DNA of 64,000 nucleotides from Ceratothoa steindachneri (lineage: Eukaryota > Arthropoda > Malacostraca > Isopoda > Cymothoidae), in assembly GCA_963969495.1 (NCBI GenBank), contig OZ018324.1:48617503-48681502 (forward strand). The letters are read 5' to 3'. Under the pieces are notes generated by a model that had not been told where the DNA came from, did no database searches, and saw nothing but the letters and a program-made list of their open reading frames with translations. The position numbers and the translations under genes were made by a program. This document shows positions 37,902-48,719 of the stretch, one piece after another (the first letter of the stretch is position 1; every line of letters starts with the position of its first letter).

Positions 37902-37903
<2 letters not shown>

Positions 37904-37936
<33 letters not shown>

Positions 37937-38060
37937 AACTTACAAAGTATCACGTGAGGGTAGCAAATGAATCCAATATCCCGCAGGAAAAAATGAAAAG
38001 GTGTTTCCAAGTACTTTCGAACTTTATTAAGTTCCTTATCAAGGATAACTACAAGAAATA
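37904..38060 (-). mobile_element. Penelope pseudo-LTR piece next to (AT)n
   Basis: (AT)14 at 37905-37932 is followed by about 130 bp whose reverse complement holds CTTGATAAGGAACTT, a short loop, AAGTTC and GAAAGTACTTGG. The same block occurs at 39200-39240. A GAACTT/AAGTTC stem followed by GAAA is the layout of a hammerhead stem II plus core, with CUGAUGA altered to UUGAUAA. No coding sequence is attached. Confidence 0.5.
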
Positions 38061-38257
38061 ATATTATATTAGAGGTATATATACGAAAGAAAAGTATGAA
38101 AGACTGCCTCAAAAACAAGAAATCACCAATGAGGAAGAGGGAAGGGGGAAGGTAAAGATTCACATTAAGAATTACAAGAAGCAGGTAGTAAGGTCAAATT
38201 GAGAAGACGAAAGGGTAACAGATTAAAAGAAATGGAGATTGCCTAATGAGGGAGATT
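38061..38257. other. Purine-rich spacer
   Basis: A/G-rich DNA without a recognised feature. Confidence 0.4.
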
Positions 38258-38490
38258 ATAAGACACGAGGAGCGAAAGAGTGGGGAAAATACAATGTACA
38301 TAACAGGGCAGTGACAATTAAAAAAAAAGTAAATAAAAAAATTGGGGCCATATAAGTAAAGATTGTATATAAAAAATTAAGAACAAAATTCAGAACTAAT
38401 ACTTAAATAGATTAGTTCTCACTTTTGTTCTAAGTTTTTTATATACAATCTTGTTATGTGGCCCTATTTTTTTTTATTTCGCTCCTCGAT
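38258..38490. repeat. Large imperfect palindrome
   Basis: The inner arms 38330-38396 and 38412-38480 are reverse complements at most positions (for example AGATTGTATATAAAAAA against its complement), separated by about 15 nt. An outer pair GAGGAGCGA (38259-38267) and TCGCTCCTC (38479-38487) extends it, with an unpaired ~60-bp segment on the left side. It can fold into a long hairpin. No coding frame is present. Confidence 0.75.
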
Positions 38491-39095
38491 TAAACCACCC
38501 TCTCTAACGCAAACCTAGAAAGGCTGGCTTAATTGATATCCTCTCGTAAATGTGAGAACAGCTCTCCTTTGAGGGAATGATGAAGAGCTTAACTAGCTAT
38601 AACATTGCCTTTATACCTATTATAATCTTCGGTCTAGTTTCGACAAGATGTCATTTTAAACTAATAATGAAGAAACTAGGCAAGTAAAACAGTATATATA
38701 AGGTAAGACACATCCTAAACAAAATGAAACAGCAAGAAAGAATCTGGGAAAAACTCTAGTGAATCTGGCGCGAATGACAAGCTAAACAAAATGAAATCGA
38801 CCAGGAAACAATCTGGAGAGTTGCTTTTGATCATTCTGTGATTAGCAAAACAGGATTAGGATTTGGACGAAAGATTAAAATATATATTTACCTACCATTC
38901 ACAAGTTAAACCACTGTTATTTCTTGGAATTCCTAAATTAATTTATTAATGATACTCGACGTTTTCGCTTCAAACTTATATTTATAATCGATTCGAGTTA
39001 AAAATCGAGTTTGTTAACTCTTTTCGGTTCGAATTTGAAAATATAGAGATTTTAAAGGTTTATCGATTCGAAATCGATTCAATTTCCCAGCACTG

Positions 39096-39097
<2 letters not shown>
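38491..39097. other. Unassigned AT-rich sequence
   Basis: Several ATCGATTCGA-type repeats lie near 38980-39080. There is nothing else to assign. Confidence 0.4.
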
Positions 39098-39170
<73 letters not shown>

Positions 39171-39260
39171 ACAACGCCCACAGGGAAAAATAATACGAGG
39201 AATCCAAGTACTTTCGAACTTTATTTCGAGTTCTTTATCAAGGAATAACAAAAGTATTGA
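39098..39260 (-). mobile_element. Penelope pseudo-LTR piece next to (AT)n
   Basis: (AT)n at 39098-39168 is followed by sequence matching the 37.93-38.06 kb piece: CAAGTACTTTCGAACTTTATT on the plus strand and CTTGATAAAGAACT on the minus strand. The spacing from microsatellite to TTTCG is 44 bp. Confidence 0.5.
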
Positions 39261-40241
39261 AAATTGTAATATTTATAGGGATGATACAGAGGAGAGGGAA
39301 CGCCCACAAAGAAAAGCAAAAAACCAATCAACAAAATGAAATAATATGAAATGGAAACCTTAGGAGGAGCGAAGACAAATACAAAATGAGATCATTAAAT
39401 CAGGTAAATTCAAAAGACTAAAGGTTGACAAGAGGATTAAAATACCCCCAAAGCAATTAGGGAGGGAGAAAATCTGAGCTAGAGATTAACATCTGAGGTC
39501 AGGATTGCAAAACCAAGGTAAAATAAGTACAAACGTTCTAAAGACTTGACTCAAATGGAAATAAATACAGACACAAACATAAGTATACATAGATGCACAC
39601 AAAATAAAATAAAATAAAATTGTTTATTAAGATTAATATAAATATTTAGTCTCAAATTAAAAGTTTTGACAGTATATTGTGAATATAATTTAAAAAATAA
39701 CCATCAAGTTTATTTTTCAATTAAAGACAGCAAACAACGAAAACCAGCTACGTACACTGGAATCTCTTTATATTAGATTTAAAAACCCCACTTTAAACTC
39801 CGACACAAGCTCATTTCCACTTTTACTACAACTATAATCACCCACGAATTACACACACTAAATCCACTCCCCCCAAAACAACCCCTATCTTTCAAATATT
39901 TCTATTTTATCCCCCTTTTTACAATGAAGACACCCAAAACTAATTAATCTCAGTTTTATTTTAAAAACAAAAACAATTTCCTATTCCCTGATAGTTAAAA
40001 GCCCTGCATTTTTATAATTTGAATATTTCCATATAATTAATTTATAAATATCTGATAACTTATCTAGAAAAATTCTTATGTTTGTATATATTTATAATCT
40101 CATATCCTTGAGAATGGGTACCTACACTAAACGTCGGTACCAAGAAGTTATAATATAATAATGAACTTCCTAAATTTAGCCTCCTTATTTATCCTAAAAA
40201 TCCGTATACGCCTGACAACGCGCAACCCCTCTGCTCTCTTA
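39261..40241. other. Unassigned AT-rich sequence
   Basis: An (AAAAT)n patch lies at 39600-39622 and many A/T runs are present. The region may include untranslated parts of the surrounding Penelope elements, but no domain is visible. Confidence 0.35.
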
Positions 40242-40363
<122 letters not shown>

Positions 40364-40403
40364 GAAAACCAAGCACGCCATTGATAAAAGCATCTCTATT
40401 TTT

Positions 40404-40452
40404 CTGGGTTTGAACGTTTCGAGGTCCCAACCTCATCATCGGCACTAAGAAA
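40404..40452 (-). ncRNA. Hammerhead-ribozyme-like motif of PLE-A
   Basis: The minus strand reads GCCGATGATGAGGT, loop TGGG, ACCTCGAAACGTTC. GAGGT pairs perfectly with ACCTC and is followed by GAAAC, as in a hammerhead stem II and core. The 5' core is CCGATGA instead of CUGAUGA, with one extra base before the stem. Hammerhead motifs are known in the termini of Penelope-like elements. Cleavage ability is doubtful given the core change. Confidence 0.4.
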
Positions 40453-40601
40453 CTAAGATAGTAAAGGGTTAAAATTTCTAGCTTTATAAAATGCTAAAAT
40501 TGAAAAGTGTAATTCAGGTTAAGCTGCTTAATGCAAGAATAAAAAAATCAATAATTCATGATACAATATAAAGATTGGATGCAGTTTGATTTATATTTAA
40601 T

Positions 40602-41011
40602 CCAGGCAATGGCTCCGCCACTCGTCCCCCCTTCCCCTCCTACCGTGAGAGCTTGTGCTTCACTACTAAGGTTAACATTTAAAATCTAAAAAAAAGCAGC
40701 CATGGTTAAATTTTTATAAATTTTCTGAACTTTGCCAATTATAATAATTTTAAAATGGAACTCTAAACAAATATAGTTATAGAATATATATAAAAATAAA
40801 TTTTCTGAACTTCCATTTGTAATTCTTTGTGTTTTAAAAAATTCACAAAATTTCGATACTTATATTTATTTCTGAACTTCACCATTTTGTTTTTTGATAT
40901 TATAAAAGAATTATTAGAAATAACTTTGATAAAATAAACATAATTCAACCAAACTAAGATGAAATTATTATTCAAATACTCAAAAAAATACCCTTCTTAA
41001 ATTATAGTTAT

Positions 41012-41017
<6 letters not shown>
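40602..41017 (-). mobile_element. Helitron-like non-autonomous repeat, copy 1
   Basis: About 415 bp match 60903-61300 over nearly their full length (shared AGCAGCCATGGTTAAATTTT, GATATTATAAAAGAATTATT and others). On the minus strand it starts TCATCAATAAC and ends GCCATTGCCTGG (CTRR type). A TGGC-GGA-GCCA hairpin lies seven to eight bases before the end. This copy adjoins (GAT)n at its 5' side. Its 3' flank is A rather than the expected T, so its terminus is less clean than in copy 2. Confidence 0.55.
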
Positions 41018-41043
<26 letters not shown>

Positions 41044-41054
41044 GTGATGATGAT
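41011..41054. repeat. (GAT)n microsatellite
   Basis: About 14 GAT units with one GGT interruption. On the minus strand they read as a His run at the C-terminus of the PLE-A frame. Confidence 0.95.
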
Positions 41055-41690
41055 TAGGTTTAAGTTTTATGATGAAAAGTGATTCTAATATTCGTAGTTC
41101 GTTAAGATGTGATCGATGAGTAAATATTTTAAAGTTATCCAGATAAATTTCACAATTGCATAATTTGATGTGATCTTGTATGGGTGAGGGTTCTGGTCTG
41201 TTTAGAACCAGCCCCGTGCGGGTCGATCTTCTCCGATGCTGCTCGATGTGACAATGGATTGACCTAATGGTCGAACCAATATAATATGAATCGCAAGATT
41301 CACAACTATATATAAAAAAAACACAGGAGCGGCAGGGGAATGGAATTTGGTCCTTATTAGCTGAAATAGGACCCAATATTGTGCCCAATTTTTAATACGA
41401 ATTTTGGATCGAGAAATGGGTTGAATTTATTTAGTCTTCTTAATTTCTTTAACAAAGTCGTTCGAATTCCTACCAAATTATGAGACACTAAAAGAAATGG
41501 ATAATTTATCTACTGTAGAGAAATTATCCATTTTCTTTAGCATCGTGCAGTATTGTTTTCATCTTGTTAAGTGATTCTTTTTGGCTCAGGATGACTTGGT
41601 TGAGGATTTATCGGCTCTACAGATGACAATATATTTGTTCTATCTGACTTATTTCGCAGCCTGCTCAAGTTGCGGGGTGATGAGGGAGCT
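41055..41690 (-). pseudogene. PLE-A: internally deleted Penelope-like element
   Basis: Minus-strand reading starts near 41690 with RT N-terminal sequence (VICRADKSST, then SLNKMKTILHDAKENG). It jumps to a GIY-YIG nuclease at 41388-41055: VFFIYSCESCDSYYIGSTIRS, LNELRILESLFIIKL. The RT catalytic region is deleted. An inverted repeat at 41487-41546 lies at the deletion region. It is head-to-head with PLE-B, with which it shares the SLNKM/YLNKM segment in inverted orientation. Its 3' side leads through the Helitron-like repeat to the ribozyme-like motif and the (GA)n/(AT)n. Confidence 0.75.
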
Positions 41691-43486
<1,796 letters not shown>

Positions 43487-43537
43487 AAAAACAGGAATAA
43501 AAAGATCCAGGAAATAGCTCTAAGCATTTATTGGCCG

Positions 43538-43575
43538 GACGTTTCCGACCTCAACGGGAACCATCATCAGTGAGT
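43538..43575 (-). ncRNA. Hammerhead-ribozyme-like motif of PLE-D
   Basis: The minus strand contains an exact CTGATGA (43570-43564) and an exact GGAAACG about 17 nt later, the two conserved core blocks of a hammerhead. The intervening TGGTTCCCGTTGAGGTC can form only a weak stem II with several G-U pairs, so the fold may be decayed. It lies 59 bp from the microsatellite, like the other Penelope termini here. Confidence 0.4.
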
Positions 43576-44098
43576 AACGAGAGAAAGGAAAAATAGACTA
43601 AAAAATTTAAAATACATTGAATAATTGTTTAAATTAAACACCGGTGCAAAGAAATGTAAATGAATATAGTAGGCAAATATTGAGTGATATGTAGAACAAA
43701 AATATGATTATGTAAAATTACTTAACAATATCAAATGTAATTTTGCAAGAACGGGGAAGACGAAAATTTATTTAATACAAACTAACTTAGGAATCAAAGA
43801 TTTGAAAAAAATTAGAAAGTATTGATAAAGAGCAAACTAAATGGATTTAAGAATAATATAACCCATTATACTATGAACAACAAAAAAAAACACAAATCTG
43901 AAAAAATCGCAAAGAGGGATTGATTGACTTGGCTTGTTGTAGTTGTGGTAGCAATTGAATAACGGTATAAAGCAAATAATGAAGAATGTTTGGTTGGTCT
44001 GCTGACGAGTATTGGTTGGTTGTTATGCGGTGATTAATTAAATTGAAGAGGTGTAATTATTTAAATTAGGGTTTATTTTAAGGATAAATAACGACTCT

Positions 44099-44163
44099 GG
44101 GATTTTGAACTACTAAAGGATTTTGAACTACTAAAGGATTTTGAACTACTAAAGGATCTTCAA
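44099..44163 (-). repeat. 18-bp in-frame tandem repeat
   Basis: GGATTTTGAACTACTAAA occurs three to four times head to tail. Because 18 bp is six codons, the minus-strand Penelope frame gains LVVQNP repeats without a frameshift. PLE-E lacks the expansion. Confidence 0.9.
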
Positions 44164-44600
44164 CTAAAAAGAGTGTTGCCTAATTAATGGATGAGGCTTC
44201 TGGCTTGGAAATGGGAATGCCAGTCCTTAGTGCTTAGCGATCCAGTGTTTTAGTTACAAACCAGTTTGGCCCACATAATTACTATGGCAGGTCGTACTTG
44301 TATAATTTTAAACTAAACAGAATCGCAAGTCCATAGAAATTGCTCATGGCAAAAAGAGGAAATGCAAGGAAACAGGGTTAGAATTAATAAAAAAATGGTA
44401 TTGCGGGAAATGGTTTATGAGGGTATAAAGTAGTAATTTATTTAACTTAGATGTTAAATGTTCGAGAATGGGCAATCTGATTAAAACCTTCTGCTTTGGT
44501 ACAGTAGATATAAATGTTCGTGGATAATATATTTTAGAATGAAATTTAGAAACTAAGTTATCAAAAATGAAATTGGAGTAATAATTCAAATGAAAGAAAT

Positions 44601-45655
44601 CCTTTATTACTCAACGACATCTAAACAAATGTTCTCAATGCAAACAGAAACGGGAAACAAAATCTCTTTCTTGGATGTTAACGTTAGAATGGGTTCGAAT
44701 ATTAATGCATCTATTTATCGAAAACCCACAACCAGCAAATTGGCTACTCATTTCTTTTTTTACCACTCGCTCTCCCGGACCTCACGTTAAGTTAACTAGC
44801 ATTAAAAGTAGAATTTTCAGAGCTTACCATATTTTCTCAAACAGGTTAACTTTTCTTGAAGAAATAACTTATTTAAAGGATTTCAATTACTAATCCGATT
44901 TTATTTTTGATAAGTTAGTATCTAAATTTCGATCTAAAATATATTATTCACAACCATTATAACATTTAACATCAAGTTAAATAAAGTATTTATTTCTACC
45001 CTCACAAACCACTTAACACAATGCCATTTTTTTTTATTAATTCTAACTGTTATTTTGAATTCCTTTTTTTGGCATAATATCCTATTAACCCAGAATCGTT
45101 TAGCATCTTGTCTTCCGCCTCAACACTTTCGGAATTGAAAATCCTACAGTCGTTGGTCATCAATAAGATAAACCCTAATTTAAATAAGTGCACCTTTTCA
45201 ATTAAATTGCTCACTAGACATGTAACCAACCAATCAATACCCGGCATCTCACCAGCAGAACATTTTTCGTTATTAGTTTTCTAACGTTAGTCAGGTGCTA
45301 TCACAATGCGAAAGAGACAAGTCAATCCCTCTTTGAAATTTGTTTACATTTGTGTTTTTGTTTTTTATTTATAATATAATAGGTTAGTTGTTTCTTAAAT
45401 CCGTTCAGTTTGTTCTTTTTAAATACTTGTTAGTTTATATTAAAAAAATTTAGTCTTCCCCGTTTTTGAAAAATTAGAGTAGATATTGTTAAGTAATTTT
45501 ACGTAAAGTTTTTATTTTACATATCATCAATATTTCTCTATTTTATTGGTTTACCTTTCCTTGACCCACTTTTTAATTTAAAGCATTATTTAATGTATTC
45601 TAAAACTTCTAGTGTAAATTCATCATAACGCGTCGTTACAGACGATCAAACTCGC
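44601..45655 (+). pseudogene. PLE-E: Penelope-like element, 5'-truncated
   Basis: It opens with late RT sequence (NKISFLDVNVRM, then IYRKPTTSKLATH, 44660-44750). It continues with pieces homologous to PLE-D (ATTAATTCTAACTGTT region; SELKILQSLVINKINPNLN at 45120-45185) and a 3' untranslated part to about 45650. Frame changes separate the pieces and the nuclease core is largely missing. It is joined head-to-head with PLE-D at about 44600. Confidence 0.7.
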
Positions 45656-45899
45656 CTCGCGATATGGGGCTAGGGTTAATATAGTCGCGCACGGCGTTAT
45701 CGCAGGAGGGGGGGACACAATCGGCGTCTGAAAACAAACACAGCTGGCTCGGGTGATTAAGCGAGTGACGGATTCTTTTCCTCAACTTTCTAAAATTCTC
45801 ACGCTGGCTCACGTGATCTTGAAAGAATAGAGGGGTATCGCCAAGGGACTTACTCGCGGGTGGTCCCTCGAGGGCATTCCCTCACACTGACTATATCTC
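45656..45899. other. Unassigned GC-richer sequence
   Basis: A G8 run lies near 45710. It could be an old part of the neighbouring Jockey copy, but no domain aligns. Confidence 0.3.
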
Positions 45900-46520
45900 A
45901 TGAGTCAGGGCAGTTTTCCGAACTGCTGTGACATTTCCCATGCCCCCCCCCCCCCTCATCAAATGCTGCGACAGCTTCAGGTCACTTTCTGTCGTCTTCA
46001 AATTACGAAGAGTCGCGGGACTCACCGGCATTTGATGGAGCACTCGCTCGCACCTTATTGCGTCGAATGCTTTGTCCCACAGACATTTTGGCACATTTTG
46101 GTTGATTTTCCAAGTGTGGGTGATCTTCGCTTACGTTACCTGTCCCCGTATCAGGACGGGCGGGTGACTACCGCTTGTCCTTTGTACCCAGGACGGATTC
46201 GTGTACACAGACTTGTAGACTATGACTTTTTGTAGGATGCTGGCCTCCTCCATTTTATTTTGCTCTCTTTGTTGTAGGTCTCATGTTGATGCATCGGGAA
46301 AAGCTGGCCTCCACCCGGACGCCGTAGCGTGCTTCCTTCTTCTTGCTTGTTTTTTTGTTTATTTTGTTTTTTGCTTGTTTCTTTGACTGTTTTGTTTTTT
46401 ATTTTTGTTGTTTGGCTTTTGCATGTTTATTTATTTGTTTAATCAAGTCTGAAATTAGGCTGTAGCGTAATTACGGCGACATTTGCTATAGTAGGCAGTC
46501 GCCAGATGAGCTCCTTAAAT
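45900..46520 (+). mobile_element. 5'-truncated Jk-1-family copy
   Basis: The open frame (45900-46235) reads LRQLQVTFCRLQITKSRGTHR, HLMEHSLAPYCVEC and WHILVDFPSVGDLRLRYLSP. These match the C-terminal tail of Jk-1 ORF2 (RRLQVAFCRLRIGHTRVTHR; APYCNDC). The 3' untranslated end GCAGTCGCCAGATGAGCTC at about 46495-46513 is the reverse complement of the Jk-1 terminus. Only the last ~600 bp of the element are present, as expected for incomplete reverse transcription. Confidence 0.85.
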
Positions 46521-46844
46521 AACATCTGTGTGTGTGTGTTACTCCCACTCTCTCTCTTTCTCGGTCTTTGAGCCGTTCTCTCGTGTTTGAGTCGTTCTCT
46601 CGCTTGGATGTGCGCAGTTTTGCTCCTGCTATTTGATTCATAGTGTTTCCAATTATCGATTTTTATATTGAAATGTGTGTTTTCCAATATTTATTTATTC
46701 TTTTTAATTGCCTTTCTTGTGAATATAAGTCGTTTCTAAAGTAATTTCATTCAATTATTTATAAAAAATCGTTAACTGTGTAAATTTATACATATTTCCG
46801 CCATATTTTCCCTAAAAGAAAAACAATAATCAGAGTCCTTCGAA
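46521..46844. other. Unassigned sequence
   Basis: A short (TG)n at 46527-46541 and T-rich sequence. There is nothing to assign. Confidence 0.4.
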
Positions 46845-47699
46845 GACAAGTGACGTCAGAAGTTTCAACCAATCGGCGAATAGCATATTTCTCCCTCAGT
46901 TAATTTAACAAATCCGCGAATAGGTTGGTTTGATTTAAATTATCTGCCTGGCGCCATTTTTGCCTGCAACTAGGAAAACCGTTAAGAATCTTTATCCTTT
47001 AAAATTGTTAGTTTAGCTCAATTTTAAGCATTCACGTGGTCATTTTGACCCATCCCCCTGCCGCCATTTTTACCTGAAAGGAAAACTAAGTAATATGTTT
47101 TTCATTTAAATTTTCTGCTACTTTATTGAGTGCCAAAACGGGTATTTAATTGAACAAGATTTATCTTAAGTTTATAAGAATTTACGCATAATATTTGTTC
47201 CTTTTGGCCTCTGTTTCTGCGTGTGATTACTTGAAGTTTCTGCTATATCTGACGTCAGAGGGTCTCAACCAATGAGAGAATAAAACTTAAGCCTGCTGTG
47301 CCATTTCGTCTACATTCCAATTGGTAGAATTTTGTCATTTAACTTTTTATCTATTAACCTCTTTTTTCCATCAATTACCTAATTTGTCACTTTTAACTCT
47401 CATTTTGTAAGAAATCTGCTCAAAACAGCATTTGGATTTTGTGTTTAATCATTACAAGTGCATAAATTGTATTGTATATTAATTTATCGAGTATAAAGTG
47501 AAGTGTATATATATTTCAATACTAAATTTAATTAAGTTTAGGATAAAGTGTAATAAAGTGTTGGAATTTAAGTATTTTATAAAGTGTAAATATTGAACTA
47601 AACAATAAGTGTAATTTATTGAAGTATAAAGTGATAAGTGAATAAACTCACGTGGATCATATTTTATTTATAATCTAAAAAGAAAAATCTATTAACGAA
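46845..47699 (+). promoter_or_regulatory. Putative CR1-E 5' untranslated/promoter region
   Basis: Two copies of TGACGTCAGA (46851 and 47250), a perfect cAMP-response-element palindrome, are each followed 18-19 bp later by CAACCAAT and GAATA. GCCATTTTT motifs recur at about 46955 and 47065. From 47490 to 47645 the motif ATAAAGTG recurs at least five times. The region ends where the esterase-type ORF1 of CR1-E begins. Factor binding is inferred from motifs only. Confidence 0.4.
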
Positions 47700-48608
47700 G
47701 ATGAAGGAGCTCAGAAACAAAAGCACTGTTGCTTTAAATGCAAAAACATGAGATGGATAATAGTCTTACCAGAGCAGTCTTTTGATAATATTACGTCAAG
47801 GAGTGTATGCGAATTTTATAAGATCCAAGAAAAACATGAGATGGAAATATCAAAGTGGATGTCTGTTATAAGTCAAATAGAAAATCGTATCAACGCCCTT
47901 GAATTAAAAAAGTGTGATTGCAAAACAGAAGAGGAGGGAAGAATAACCAGAGTCGATCAGAAAATTGTCAAATTAGACCAAGAAGTAGCACTGCTTACTC
48001 ACAAAAGGGATAATACAAACATACGCGAAAATGAACAATTTATTGAAGTCAAAAATAAGCGACCAATAAAACCAAACATATCAAAAGAACCAGTTATTCC
48101 AACACAAAATAGATTCGAAATTCTGTCGAATGAAGAAGAAACTTACTTAGTTGGTGATTCGATAATTCGAAATCAAATAGATCACTTCGGAACCTGGAAC
48201 AGCAAGAAACGCAAATTTTGTTGCTACCAGGAGTAAAAATTAATCGTGTAACAGAAGAAATAGGGAACTTCAAGATAAACAGCAAAAACTGCCCAATTAT
48301 AGTTAATGTTGGGAGCAACGAAGTGTTTAACGGAAAAAAACTACTAAGGATCAGAAAACATAATAAAAGACTACACGAACATGGTTAAAACAATCAAATC
48401 GAACACGGATAATGGAATTGTTGTTGGCATACTCCTTAGAATATATGAGAAATATGAAAAATTAAGCCGAGCTATTGGGATAAACGAACGTTTAAAAGAT
48501 ATTTGCAAAAAGGAAAATGTTAAATTTGTTGACTTCTGGCTTTTATTTATGCACAGCAAGGGCATGTATATTCAAGATGGGATCCAACTCTTCGGAAAAG
48601 GAAAGTAA
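47700..48608 (+). pseudogene. CR1-E ORF1 with SGNH-type esterase domain
   Basis: The first part (open frame 47748-48236) has a coiled-coil-like region (about residues 25-85: SVISQIENRINALELKK, VDQKIVKLDQEVALLTH). It then reads RFEILSNEEETYLVGDSIIRNQ, whose GDS is block I of SGNH hydrolases. After a frameshift near 48215, IVNVGSNEVF (block III, GxN type) follows near 48305. Another shift leads to the piece 48381-48608 ending YIQDGIQLFGKG; the expected catalytic His of DxxH is Gln here. CR1-clade elements are known to carry esterase-like ORF1 proteins. The activity of this copy is lost. It lies just upstream of the endonuclease-RT. Confidence 0.7.
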
Positions 48609-48719
48609 ACCTATAGAGAATTACTACAAATAAACTTAAAGAACCTTTTGGATAATCAACCTCCAGTACTAGAAGCACAAGTAGCACAGGAAAACAGCCC
48701 AAATCCCTCAACAGAATAA

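Noticed and set aside
41008..41060. His-rich protein tail
   Set aside because: It is a (GAT)n microsatellite read in the Penelope frame.
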